Positions 6,900-15,771 of a stretch of DNA of 64,000 bases are shown here, piece after piece. Location of the stretch: assembly GCF_009724685.1 (NCBI RefSeq), contig NZ_WMEF01000001.1, positions 682,001 through 746,000 on the forward strand, read 5' to 3'. Source of the DNA: Lysinibacillus cavernae (GTDB taxonomy: Bacteria > Bacillota > Bacilli > Bacillales_A > Planococcaceae). Numbering within the stretch: the stretch's first letter is position 1; each line of letters begins with the position of its first letter. The translations under genes were made by a program, and so were the position numbers. The notes below the pieces were generated by a model, which was not told where the DNA came from, made no database searches, and saw nothing but the letters and a program-made list of their open reading frames with translations.

Positions 6900-9365
6900 A
6901 TGAAAAAACAAAACAAAGGTCGTAAATTTTTCGCAACTACAGCTACAGCAGCACTTGTAGCATCAGCAATCGTACCAGTAGCATCAGCTGCTGAATTCAA
7001 CGATGCAGATAGCATTTCATCTTGGGCAAAAGAAGCTGTACAATTTTTAACTGACAAAGGCTTCATCCAAGGCGATGAAAAAGGAAACTTCAACCCAGCT
7101 GGTACACTAACTCGTGCAGAAGCTGCTGAAATTTTATCAAAAGCATTAGATTTAAAAGCTACAGGAACAGAAGACTTTTCTGATGTAAATGAAAATGACT
7201 GGTTCTATAACGCAGTGCTTGCTACTTCACCAGAATTATTTGATGGTATGGGCAATGGTAAATTTGAGCCTAAAGCTCAATTAACAAGAGAACAAGCTGC
7301 GAAAGTTATCGTACAAGGTTACCAATTAACAGGTAAAGCGGATCTAAGCCAATTCGCAGATGCTTCTAAAGCTTCTAAATGGGCTGTATCTTACTTAGAA
7401 ACAGCTGTAGAAAACGGCGTAATCAACGGTAAAGGTTCTTTATTAGCACCACAAGATAAAATCAGCCGTGAAGAATTCGCTACTATGGTAAAACGTACAA
7501 TTGATGCAGTTCAAGATGTAACACCAGCTGTAGCATCTGTAAAAGGACTTAATGCAAAAGAGCTTGAAGTGAAATTCAACACAGCTGTAGATGCTAAAGA
7601 TGCTGTATTAACAGAGAAATATGCAGTTGAAGGTGTAGCTATCACTAAAGCAGTAGTATCTGAAGATGGAATGACTGTTACTTTAACAACTGATAAAGAG
7701 TTAAAATTAACAAATGGAAAAGTGACTGTAAAACCTATCAAAACAAAAGCAGATGCGAAAGTTCTAACTGAAGAGTTTAACAATCTATTAACATTTGCAG
7801 ATTCAACTCCTGTTAGCGTGAATACGGTAGAAGCAAAAGGCACTACAGCAGTGATCACTTTTGATGAGCCTGTACAAAGTGAAGGAACAGTAAGCTTAAA
7901 TGGTGCTGAGCTTTCTAAAGATCGCTATACTTTAAATGGTAAAACGTTAACAATTAAAGGATTAACTGCTGAACAAACATATAAAGTAGACATTGTTGGC
8001 GCAACTGACTTCGCTAATAATATGGCTAATCCTATTGCTGTGAACTTCACAGTTGCTAAAGCAGACGTTGATAACTCAAAACCAACTGTTTCAACAGCAG
8101 TAAACGGTACTGAAATCACGTTTGATTTCTCAGAAGAATTAATGAAACAAAACCTTGATGGTAATGCTACGACTGAAGAGTATGCAAAAGTAACTGTTGG
8201 TTCAACTGTTTTCTACTTAACAGATGCTGATATTAAAGATGCTGCTGATAAAACTGTATTCACTATTGATGCTGTAACGGCTCTAGGAAATGCGACATTT
8301 ATTAATACAAACATTAAAGTAGAAGGACAAAAAGATGTAGCTGGTAATGCTGGTGATGCATTTGAATTCAATGCTATTCTAACTAAAGATATTACACCTG
8401 CTACATTTGTATCTGCTTCTACTAAAATGTTAGTAGCAGATGATGTGACTGCAACAACTGACGTAGATGCTTTATACCTTACTTTTAGCGAACCAGTAAA
8501 AGTAGATGGTGATTTAACGCTTAAATCTCAAAATGGTGTTGTTTACACTGCAGGCAAAGTAACAGCAGTAAAAGCAGATGCTGGTTTCGACGTAGATGGT
8601 AACGGTAAAATTGAGGGTGCTGAGAAAAACACTGTGAAAGTTGACATCGATTTAGATAGCAATTCAACATACTCATTTGAATTAGCTGCTAAAGCAGTGA
8701 CAGATTTATCTGGAAACGTAACTGCAGATACAATTACATTTAATGTTGCAACTGGATCATTCGAAGTTGCACCTGCAACAGATTCATTAGTATTTGGCGC
8801 TACACCAGTTGTTGTAACAGATAATAATGTACTAACAGTTGAATATGCTGCAGATGTGACGGCAACAGCAACAACTGCTGCTAACTACACACTTGGCGGA
8901 AAAGAACTTCCTGCTGGAACTCAACTTCAGTTTGTAGATGGTACTAAAAAAGTAAGATTCACTTTACCGGAAGGTTCTATCACAGCTAATGGTAATTATG
9001 TACTTGAAGCTAAAAATGTAGTAGATACAAAAGGGAACACACTTAAAAATGGTAAAGCTACAACTACAGTAGCACTTAAAGAAAATATTGTTCCTGTAGC
9101 ATCTAAAGTAACAGTAGTAGATAGCAAAACATTTACAGTAGATTTCTCTGAAAATATTGCTGATCAAGCTGCGCCATCAGGTGTAACTGTTAAAATTGCA
9201 GGATCAACAGTAGAACTTGCTACTGCTGCTGTAGCTGGTGGTAAACTTACTGTGACAACTAAAGCTGACTATGCTTTAACTGATAGCATTGTAGTTGAAT
9301 TTAAATCAACTAACCTAGTTGATGCTAACAACAACAAAGTAAAAGACGGCTCTATTTCAAAATAA
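6900..9365 (+). CDS. SLH-domain surface (S-layer-like) protein
   Basis: An 821-aa secreted cell-surface protein. Residues 1-31 are a signal peptide ending in ASA. Three SLH domains follow (about 32-92, 93-150 and 151-212) with the usual motifs FNPAGTLTRAEAAEIL, FEPKAQLTREQAAKVI and LAPQDKISREEFATMV. These anchor the protein to pyruvylated secondary cell-wall polymer. The remainder is a run of Ig-like beta domains (SbsA/Big type), recognisable by repeated phrases such as TFDEPVQSEG, TFDFSEELM, LTFSEPVKVDG and TVDFSENIA, about 110 residues apart. The composition is rich in A, T, V and D with almost no cysteine, as in S-layer proteins. The strong ribosome site and long upstream region fit high expression. 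It could be the main S-layer protein or a secondary SLH protein; at 821 aa it is shorter than many main S-layer proteins of this group. Confidence 0.93.
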   Translation: MKKQNKGRKFFATTATAALVASAIVPVASAAEFNDADSISSWAKEAVQFLTDKGFIQGDEKGNFNPAGTLTRAEAAEILSKALDLKATGTEDFSDVNENDWFYNAVLATSPELFDGMGNGKFEPKAQLTREQAAKVIVQGYQLTGKADLSQFADASKASKWAVSYLETAVENGVINGKGSLLAPQDKISREEFATMVKRTIDAVQDVTPAVASVKGLNAKELEVKFNTAVDAKDAVLTEKYAVEGVAITKAVVSEDGMTVTLTTDKELKLTNGKVTVKPIKTKADAKVLTEEFNNLLTFADSTPVSVNTVEAKGTTAVITFDEPVQSEGTVSLNGAELSKDRYTLNGKTLTIKGLTAEQTYKVDIVGATDFANNMANPIAVNFTVAKADVDNSKPTVSTAVNGTEITFDFSEELMKQNLDGNATTEEYAKVTVGSTVFYLTDADIKDAADKTVFTIDAVTALGNATFINTNIKVEGQKDVAGNAGDAFEFNAILTKDITPATFVSASTKMLVADDVTATTDVDALYLTFSEPVKVDGDLTLKSQNGVVYTAGKVTAVKADAGFDVDGNGKIEGAEKNTVKVDIDLDSNSTYSFELAAKAVTDLSGNVTADTITFNVATGSFEVAPATDSLVFGATPVVVTDNNVLTVEYAADVTATATTAANYTLGGKELPAGTQLQFVDGTKKVRFTLPEGSITANGNYVLEAKNVVDTKGNTLKNGKATTTVALKENIVPVASKVTVVDSKTFTVDFSENIADQAAPSGVTVKIAGSTVELATAAVAGGKLTVTTKADYALTDSIVVEFKSTNLVDANNNKVKDGSISK

Positions 9366-9384
9366 TTAGTCCGTTGTATTTTTT

Positions 9385-9423
9385 AAAGCCCTGTGGAGAC
9401 CATCTCTACAGGGCTTTTTTTAG
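9385..9423 (+). terminator. terminator of the surface-protein gene
   Basis: A 10-bp AAAGCCCTGT / ACAGGGCTTT stem (9385-9394 with 9408-9417) is followed by a T-run. Confidence 0.92.
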
Positions 9424-9442
9424 TTTCTATTATGATAATGAT

Positions 9443-10837
9443 TTAATTCATCGTTAATTGTTTGTTTATTTCAATTTGTGCATGTGAGCTATTTGCGAAA
9501 TTCAGCCAATTATCCATATGAGTATTTTCCTTATTCATTACCAAAAGCTCTATCCTATCTAAATGTGAAAGGGTAGTTGTAACGGATTTCTTTTCTCCAT
9601 TAATTTTAACGTATTTCATTTGGATAGCCTTATCAGGGTTAAAGGCAAAAGCAAAGTCAATAGCGGTGGAGCCCTGTGGTAGATGGATAGGGTCTAATTG
9701 AGGTGTAAATACAGTAATTGTATCCTGTAAAAATTCAAATGTAATGAGATCACAAAATTCGAGAGCGTCCTGGGTAACAAGATTATTCGTCGATATCGAA
9801 TTTCCTATTAACGGATAGCTAATAGCTTGATCGGTGTTATTTTTTGAGAGAAGGTGAAAAATACCTTGGTCTCGTATCTGTTGATTTGATTCTGTTTCTA
9901 TACATATCTCAATCTGTGAATGATTAATCTCTACTTTTGTCTTTAAGTAATGGTTGAATAGATCATTTTTAATGGCTATATGATCTTCAAACTGTAGAGG
10001 AACTGGTTTATATAATTGATGAATGATACCTAGTATTTTATAACAATTTAAATCACCTGTGGTCGTAACGATTATTTTGGATAGGGCGGCTACATCGTGG
10101 CTATCTTTTAAACTAGAATAGGCCGTATACATAGGCTTCATTTCATAATGTACGCGATATACTATACTTGGTTCGAGCAAGTTCTGCATGTTATGCGAGA
10201 TGTTCTGTGAAAGTTCTTCTAATAAATAGGCATATTGTTGTAGAATTTTTTTTATACTTTTATATTTGGAGCGTTTGAGATAAAGAAAACTTAAATCTTC
10301 TAATTCTTGTTGAATGTTTAATAATCTTAATTTTTTACATAGGGGCGAGTAAACTTTGAGTGTTTCACTTGCATAAGGGACCTGCTTTTTGACTGCTTTC
10401 ACTTGTAACGTTCTCATGTTGTGAAGACGATCTACAACTTTGATAATGGCTACTCGTATATCTTTTTCTGAAGCTAACAATAACTTTTTTAAGTTAACTG
10501 CTTGATATAGTTCTTTGTTTGAAAATTGATCTTTATCAACTTTAGTTAATCCTTCAACAATTTCAGCTACCTTTTTGCCAAACGTTCTTTGTATCTCTTC
10601 AATTGTGACATGTGTATCTTCTACTACATCATGTAGTAACCCAGCTACTAAAGTTATTATATCTGCTTTGTAATCTAATAGTATCTCTGCAACCGCAAAT
10701 GGGTGGACAATGTAAGGTTCACCTGATACTCTAAATTGACCTTCATGAGCTTTCTCGGCAAAGCACATTGCTTGATAAAATTGTTCCAATTCTAATTTGT
10801 GAAGATAGGAGGACTTTTTCAATAATAGTTCTTTCAT
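9443..10837 (-). CDS. Rel/SpoT-like (p)ppGpp hydrolase paralogue with degenerate synthetase
   Basis: A 464-aa cytoplasmic protein with the layout of a long Rel enzyme cut short. Residues 20-165 are an HD hydrolase with all visible metal ligands of the family: H45 (in YIVHPFAVAEIL), H69-D70 with E73-D74 (LLHDVVEDT) and D136 (KVVDRLHNMRTL). Residues 200-350 align with the Rel synthetase, including CYKILGIIHQLYKPVP. The substrate-binding YQSLHTTV motif has become FNHYLKTKV, and the RPKHxYSI segment has become RVHYEMKPMYTAY. Residues about 370-430 are a TGS domain (ITVFTPQ, LPQGSTAIDFAFAF). The C-terminal helical, zinc-finger and ACT domains are absent. Prediction: hydrolysis likely, synthesis unlikely. 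Bacillus-type genomes normally also carry a full-length Rel elsewhere, so this would be a paralogue. Confidence 0.85.
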   Translation of the reverse strand: MKELLLKKSSYLHKLELEQFYQAMCFAEKAHEGQFRVSGEPYIVHPFAVAEILLDYKADIITLVAGLLHDVVEDTHVTIEEIQRTFGKKVAEIVEGLTKVDKDQFSNKELYQAVNLKKLLLASEKDIRVAIIKVVDRLHNMRTLQVKAVKKQVPYASETLKVYSPLCKKLRLLNIQQELEDLSFLYLKRSKYKSIKKILQQYAYLLEELSQNISHNMQNLLEPSIVYRVHYEMKPMYTAYSSLKDSHDVAALSKIIVTTTGDLNCYKILGIIHQLYKPVPLQFEDHIAIKNDLFNHYLKTKVEINHSQIEICIETESNQQIRDQGIFHLLSKNNTDQAISYPLIGNSISTNNLVTQDALEFCDLITFEFLQDTITVFTPQLDPIHLPQGSTAIDFAFAFNPDKAIQMKYVKINGEKKSVTTTLSHLDRIELLVMNKENTHMDNWLNFANSSHAQIEINKQLTMN

Positions 10838-10931
10838 ACATTCACCTTCGTCGTAATTTTTAATGCTAATAATAACATAATCTATTATAAATATGGAATT
10901 TTTAAATTATTATGTATAGTCATAAAAAGTT

Positions 10932-10990
10932 AAAACATATACACAGCCAGTTGGCAGGGTTGAACCGACAACTGGCTGGATATATGTTTT
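10932..10990 (-). terminator. terminator of the acyltransferase gene
   Basis: A long hairpin pairs AAAACATATA with TATATGTTTT outside and GCCAGTTG (10946-10953) with CAACTGGC (10969-10976) inside. It lies just past the minus-strand acyltransferase stop and is followed by AT-rich sequence. Confidence 0.8.
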
Positions 10991-11009
10991 CATTCAACTA
11001 TAGTAGAGG

Positions 11010-12137
11010 CTATTTATATGGAAACTTCTTCGGAATCGGCCCAAATGCAATCCAATGATATTTAAAAAATCTACCCATTAATAGCACAATCATCCATGAG
11101 ACGAATAGAGCAAAGATAAATCCACCAACACTCCATAGATGATAGATGATACTATTGCCACCAGTACTTATTTGTCTGTAAAGGAAAAGAAAAAATGGAT
11201 GCAATAGATAGACGCCAAATGATACTATTCCTAGGTTAATGAAGCCATTCACCAATGCATTGCTCCATTTATCATAGATCCAGAAGGAGAACTGTAATAA
11301 GCCGATGCAGGCGGTTAAAGATTGTAGCTGAAAAACTAGTTCAAATAGGATGCTGTTGGCTAAATAGGTTTGTGTTGAAAAGACAAAGTAATATAAATAA
11401 ATATTATATATAGTAGAAAATAGCCATATACACCATATGAAAAGTATGGTGATAGGAAAATTTTCTTTTTTTAGTTGGAGCCAACTTTTGTACTTTTCAA
11501 AATAAATACCTAAAAATGCACCTGCCAAGAAATAGAGAATATAAGAGAAGGCGATACTCCCTCTATAGGGGTACTGCCATAACTCAGCATTTAACAGAAT
11601 AAAGACCCATTGTAGGATAAAGCCAATCCAAATTAGATGAGGAGATAGGGCTGGTTTTTTCTTTAAAATATATAGGAATAAAGGGAACATAAGATAGAAC
11701 TGTACAATAATAAAAATATAGTATAGATGTGTGTAGGCTTTTCCTATTAAGAGTTTTTCAAGAAATTCAATACTAAATAGGGCATGCCATGTTAATGATA
11801 AATCATGCGTCACATAAAATTGCATGGCGGCATAATAAAAGATAGAAAAAAAGAGATATGGAATGAGTATTTGTGTCATTCTTTTTTTATAGAAACTAAC
11901 GATCAGCTCCTTTGTTAAGTCTTTTTGTATATAGTTATAAAATAAAACAAATCCACTTAAGAAGATAAAAACAGGTACAGCGAATTTCGGGAAAATATTG
12001 AAAAATACATAAAATGGGTATAGTTTTGATTCACTTGATAAAGCCGTAACAGGTGTACTAGTAGAATGGATGAGAAGTACAGCTAAAATGGCTAGTGCAC
12101 GAGTAATATTTAATTCATTAATATGTGCTCGCTTCAT
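11010..12137 (-). CDS. acyltransferase family 3 membrane protein (OafA/NodX type)
   Basis: A 375-aa integral membrane enzyme with about ten helices. The N-terminus has the family signature NELNITRALAILAVLLIHST (residues 7-26) containing the proposed catalytic His, followed by FPKFAVPVFIFLSGFVLFY and the R-rich loop KKRMTQILIPYLFF. Such proteins move acetyl or other acyl groups across the membrane onto cell-surface polysaccharide or peptidoglycan-linked sugars. It stands alone between terminators. The acceptor is unknown; cell-wall polymer is a reasonable guess because of the nearby SLH protein, but nothing directly links the two. Confidence 0.88.
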   Translation of the reverse strand: MKRAHINELNITRALAILAVLLIHSTSTPVTALSSESKLYPFYVFFNIFPKFAVPVFIFLSGFVLFYNYIQKDLTKELIVSFYKKRMTQILIPYLFFSIFYYAAMQFYVTHDLSLTWHALFSIEFLEKLLIGKAYTHLYYIFIIVQFYLMFPLFLYILKKKPALSPHLIWIGFILQWVFILLNAELWQYPYRGSIAFSYILYFLAGAFLGIYFEKYKSWLQLKKENFPITILFIWCIWLFSTIYNIYLYYFVFSTQTYLANSILFELVFQLQSLTACIGLLQFSFWIYDKWSNALVNGFINLGIVSFGVYLLHPFFLFLYRQISTGGNSIIYHLWSVGGFIFALFVSWMIVLLMGRFFKYHWIAFGPIPKKFPYK

Positions 12138-12183
12138 ACAATCATCTCCAAAAAATTAGTATAGTATTGAGTTCCCCAAAATA

Positions 12184-12212
12184 GGCATACATACTCTATT
12201 AATATGTATGCC
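12184..12212. repeat. 10-bp perfect inverted repeat upstream of the acyltransferase gene
   Basis: GGCATACATA (12184-12193) and TATGTATGCC (12203-12212) flank a 9-nt loop, 47 bp before the acyltransferase start. It has no adjacent T-run and could be an operator or a leader hairpin. Confidence 0.45.
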
Positions 12213-12341
12213 ACCACTAAAATAGACAACTTTGACGTCAGAATCTATGCTGCATGAAGAATACTCCCTCTAAAAGCTACTGTTGGGGCGTCCAAGGTTT
12301 ACTATAAAGGGCATTTATGTCAGGCAGATGTCAGCAATAAT

Positions 12342-12378
12342 AAAAGGCTATAACGCTCTTAAAGCGTCATAGCCTTTT
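12342..12378 (+). terminator. orphan terminator-like hairpin
   Basis: A 16-nt stem with one mismatch (12342-12357 with 12363-12378) ends in TTTT on the plus strand. No intact plus-strand gene precedes it, so it may mark the end of a lost gene or of a small RNA. Confidence 0.5.
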
Positions 12379-12448
12379 ATAATAGTTCACTGCAAGTCAT
12401 CAATAGATTTTTGGTTCAGTAAATGTTTTTTTGTACTGAAAGCGAAGC

Positions 12449-12660
12449 GTCAGCACCTAGAAATAAAATCCTGATTTTCTAAAGGAATGCCGTAATCTGT
12501 TTCCTCTGTGACTACAGCAAGTAGAACGATGGATAAATAACCTAATCTTCGAGAATCAATCTGTCTTGCAAATCCTAAATCTAGTCTTCAAATAAGACGA
12601 TACGTCTATGGTAAGAAGTTGAAATTCCATAGGATATGCAAGTGAAAAAAGAGCATTCAT
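12449..12660 (-). pseudogene. frameshifted remnant, unrecognised
   Basis: On the minus strand one frame reads from ATG 12660 (MNALFSLAYPMEF...) to RICKTD and stop. A second frame continues as SRRLGYLSIVLLAVVTEET and ends at 12449. The break coincides with a tandem GATTGATT at 12554-12561; removing one GATT joins the two frames into one smooth peptide. No ribosome site and no family were recognised. It could instead be a non-coding dispersed repeat that happens to have open frames. Confidence 0.3.
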
Positions 12661-12966
12661 CGGATGGATTATTGGTATGTATGATGAGGTTACTTTTAGT
12701 TTGCTTTACGCAAACTTGGGATATAATTTCATTAATTTTATAAGATGTTCCTTTTTTTCCTAAAATTACTGTCTTAATTTTCTTAAAAAACTATAAAAAT
12801 AGAAAAGTTTTGATATTTTATTTAGAAATTTATTACAAAAGGATGAGTATAATAGGAAAAAAATTCATTGTTATTCATTGATATAGCGGTTATGCAATTA
12901 TTTATACAAGAAAAAACCTATGTTTTTAATAATCCAAACTGTATAAAAATTTAAAATAATGTCAGG

Positions 12967-12995
12967 TTGAGTCAATATACCATTTTCTTTATACT
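12967..12995 (+). promoter_or_regulatory. sigma-A promoter of the arginase gene
   Basis: TTGAGT (12967-12972), a 17-nt spacer and TATACT (12990-12995) lie 32 bp before the arginase start. No -24/-12 sigma-54 element is seen, unlike the RocR-controlled roc promoters of Bacillus subtilis. Confidence 0.7.
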
Positions 12996-13027
12996 GTGAA
13001 AGTAATTATTGGAGAGGAGAAAACATC

Positions 13028-13933
13028 ATGAATAAAGAAGTAACAATTATTGGGGTGCCCATGGATTTAGGTCAAACTAGAAGAGGGGTTGACATGGGGC
13101 CGAGTGCTATCAGATATGCAGGATTAACTGAACGACTTGAGGGCCTTGGTTATTCGATTTATGACGAAGGGGATTTAAATATTGATATAGTAAAAGTAGA
13201 TAATGAAGCGGAAGCAAAAACAAACTTAAAAAATTTAAAAATTGTAGCAGATAGTAATGAGAAGCTGGGACAGAAAGTAGATGACGAAATTTCCTTAAAT
13301 CGATTTCCTTTAGTTTTAGGAGGAGATCATAGTATTGCTATTGGAACATTATCGGGTGTCTCTAAGCACTATGAGAATTTAGGTGTCATTTGGTATGATG
13401 CCCATGGCGATTTAAACACAGGTGAAACATCTCCTTCAGGGAATATCCATGGAATGTCTTTAGCTGTAAGCTTAGGTCTTGGTCACCCTGCACTCACTAA
13501 TATTGGAGGCTATGCCCCAAAAGTAAAGCCTGAGAATGTCGTCATTATTGGTGCTCGTGATTTAGATCCAGGTGAAAAAAAGCTAATTAAGGAAATTGGC
13601 ATTAAAGTGTACACGATGCATGAAATTGATCGTTTAGGAATGACAACAGTTATGTCAGAAACGATTGAATATTTAAAGGAACGTACAGACGGTGTCCACT
13701 TATCTTTAGACTTAGATGGACTTGATCCAAATGATGCACCAGGTGTAGGAACACCAGTTGCAGGTGGTATTAGTTACCGTGAGAGCCATTTAGCGATGGA
13801 AATGCTATCAGAAGCAAATATCATTACTTCTGCAGAGTTTGTTGAGACAAACCCAGTATTAGATCAATATAATAAAACAGCTATTGCTGCTGTAGCTTTA
13901 ATCAGCTCTCTATTCGGCGATACATTACTTTAA
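13028..13933 (+). CDS. rocF: arginase
   Basis: Hydrolyses L-arginine to ornithine and urea, the first step of arginine use as a nitrogen and carbon source. The 301-aa cytoplasmic protein has every manganese-binding motif of the ureohydrolase family: H101 in GGDHS, D124, H126 and D128 in DAHGDLN, and D227 and D229 in SLDLDGLDP. The length matches Bacillus RocF. A GGAGAGGA ribosome site precedes the ATG. An APC-type permease follows in the same direction after 280 bp, which suggests a small arginine uptake and breakdown unit, though the gap and separate regulatory sites argue for two transcripts. Agmatinase is less likely given the close RocF likeness. Confidence 0.95.
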   Translation: MNKEVTIIGVPMDLGQTRRGVDMGPSAIRYAGLTERLEGLGYSIYDEGDLNIDIVKVDNEAEAKTNLKNLKIVADSNEKLGQKVDDEISLNRFPLVLGGDHSIAIGTLSGVSKHYENLGVIWYDAHGDLNTGETSPSGNIHGMSLAVSLGLGHPALTNIGGYAPKVKPENVVIIGARDLDPGEKKLIKEIGIKVYTMHEIDRLGMTTVMSETIEYLKERTDGVHLSLDLDGLDPNDAPGVGTPVAGGISYRESHLAMEMLSEANIITSAEFVETNPVLDQYNKTAIAAVALISSLFGDTLL

Positions 13934-14116
13934 GCAATGGGGAGAGAAAATCAATTATCTCGTAAAGGAAGAACTTTTCTTAGAAAATTAGGTCACCACA
14001 ACCAAATATAAGAAAGTAGCTCTCCCTAAATAAAGTTTACAATAAAAAGAGCGATTGCTCTAGCTAATCTATAGCATTTATTTTGTCAGAAAATTGACAG
14101 TTCATAAAATATACTA

Positions 14117-14135
14117 AATTGATAACCTATCAATT
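14117..14135 (+). promoter_or_regulatory. inverted-repeat operator candidate before the permease gene
   Basis: AATTGATA and TATCAATT are a perfect 8-bp inverted repeat with a 3-nt centre. It lies 18 nt downstream of a TTGACA (14094-14099) and about 80 bp before the permease start, a natural place for a repressor or activator site. Confidence 0.4.
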
Positions 14136-14213
14136 ATTAAAATTTCTAGTAGTTATCTTTCATGCACGGAGAAAAGAAAGTGCTTACAAGATAATTAGTG
14201 TAAGGAGCTTTTT

Positions 14214-15644
14214 ATGGCAGCAGAACAACAATATGAATTAAAAAGAAGTATGAAAGCAAGACACTTATTTATGATTTCACTTGGAGGTTGTATTGGAACA
14301 GGGTTCTTTCTTGGATCAGGCTTTACCATTAACCAAGCTGGACCAACCGGAGCCATCCTTGCCTACTTAGTAGGCGGTGCAGTTATGTATTTAACTATGC
14401 TTTGTTTGGGTGAATTATCTGTTGCTATGCCAGTTTCAGGTTCATTCCAAACATACACGACGAAATTTATTGGCCCTGCTACTGGTTTTGCTGTTGGGTG
14501 GCTGTACTGGTTAGGCTGGGCAGTAACTGTTGCACTCGAATTTTTAGGGGCTGGGCAACTTATGCAAAGGTGGTTTCCTGAATCACCAATATGGATGTGG
14601 TGCTTACTATTTGCTGCCCTTCTTTTTGTATTAAATGGTTTATCGGCCAAAGCATTCGGTGAAGCAGAATTTGTCTTCTCAAGCATTAAAATATTGGCAA
14701 TTATTATGTTCCTTGCAGTTGGTGGAGCGGCTATGTTCGGTCTGATCGACATGAAAGATGGTACGGATGCTCCATTTCTTTCTCATTTTTTTGAGGGTGG
14801 ACTTTTTCCAAATGGCATAACAGCTCTGCTTATTACCATGATTACCGTAAATTTTTCATTCCAAGGTACAGAATTAATTGGTATTGCGGCAGGGGAGAGT
14901 GAAAATCCTGAGAAGACCATTCCTAAATCTATAAAGCAAACCGTCTGGCGTACACTTTTCTTCTTCGTATTATCTGTAGTCGTACTTGCAGGTATGATTC
15001 CTATGGATAAAGCGGGAGTTGTTGAAAGTCCATTTGTTGTTGTACTGGATAGTATAGGAATTCCCTATGCAGCAGACATCATGAATTTTGTTATTCTGAT
15101 AGCATTATTATCAGTTGCTAACTCGGGTCTGTATGCAGCAACACGTATGTTATTCTCTCTTTCTGTTGAAAAGATGGCAAGCCCAGCTTTGGGGAAGGTT
15201 AATAAAAGAGGAATTCCTATGAATGCATTATTGATTACACTTGCTGTGGCTGGATTGTCATTACTGTCAAGCGTATTTGCTGCAAAAACAGTATTCGTTT
15301 GGCTACTATCCCTAGCAGGTTTAGGCGCACAAATTGGTTGGATTGCTATTACGGCTTCTCAAATTGCTTTTAGACGGTCTTATATACGTCAAGGTGGAAA
15401 AGTGGAGGATTTAAAATTCAAAGCACCATTGTATCCGGTTATTCCTATTTTAGGTTTAGTAGCGAACTGTATAGTGATGGCAAGCTTGGCTTTTGATCCA
15501 GCTCAACGATTAGCCCTTTATTGTGGTGGAGCATTCTTCATTGGCTGTTATATCGTTTATTATTTAAAAGTAAAAAAAGTTGCCAATTTAAAAATAAACC
15601 AACAAGAAGTTCAGTTAAAGTTAGATCAAAAAATGTATCTTTAA
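14214..15644 (+). CDS. APC-family amino-acid permease (RocE/RocC-like)
   Basis: A 476-aa membrane transporter with about twelve helices. The opening LKRSMKARHLFMISLGGCIG TGFF segment (residues 8-31) is the consensus of the amino-acid transporter family, with the GxGxFxGSG-type loop that binds the substrate alpha-amino and carboxyl groups, and FQGTELIGIAAGESENPEKT sits near residues 218-237. RocE/RocC proteins of Bacillus import arginine and ornithine and have about 470 residues; the position after arginase supports that substrate, but lysine, proline or other amino acids remain possible. TAAGGAG precedes the ATG. A strong terminator follows. Confidence 0.88.
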   Translation: MAAEQQYELKRSMKARHLFMISLGGCIGTGFFLGSGFTINQAGPTGAILAYLVGGAVMYLTMLCLGELSVAMPVSGSFQTYTTKFIGPATGFAVGWLYWLGWAVTVALEFLGAGQLMQRWFPESPIWMWCLLFAALLFVLNGLSAKAFGEAEFVFSSIKILAIIMFLAVGGAAMFGLIDMKDGTDAPFLSHFFEGGLFPNGITALLITMITVNFSFQGTELIGIAAGESENPEKTIPKSIKQTVWRTLFFFVLSVVVLAGMIPMDKAGVVESPFVVVLDSIGIPYAADIMNFVILIALLSVANSGLYAATRMLFSLSVEKMASPALGKVNKRGIPMNALLITLAVAGLSLLSSVFAAKTVFVWLLSLAGLGAQIGWIAITASQIAFRRSYIRQGGKVEDLKFKAPLYPVIPILGLVANCIVMASLAFDPAQRLALYCGGAFFIGCYIVYYLKVKKVANLKINQQEVQLKLDQKMYL

Positions 15645-15651
15645 GTGCAAG

Positions 15652-15681
15652 GAGTAGCTGCATAATGCGGCTACTCTTTTT
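15652..15681 (+). terminator. terminator of the permease gene
   Basis: GAGTAGC (15652-15658) pairs with GCTACTC (15670-15676), followed by a T-run. Confidence 0.88.
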
Positions 15682-15771
15682 GTATTATAGGATAATTTAT
15701 TAGTGTGAAAATGTAACTATATGTAATTTAATTGATCTAAGAAGTAGTACAATAAACTTAGAGGTGGTTCA

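Larger units (their letters stand above)
12138..13027. other. 890-bp region without an intact gene
   Basis: This long gap contains a 10-bp inverted repeat near the acyltransferase start (12184-12212), an orphan terminator-like hairpin (12342-12378), a frameshifted remnant on the minus strand (12449-12660), a very AT-rich stretch (12720-12960) and the arginase promoter. The mix of hairpins and gene debris suggests an old insertion or deletion point. Confidence 0.5.

Noticed and set aside
13934..14213. Riboswitch or T-box leader before the amino-acid permease
   Set aside because: No T-box sequence, specifier stem or terminator/antiterminator pair could be recognised; only a short palindrome is present.
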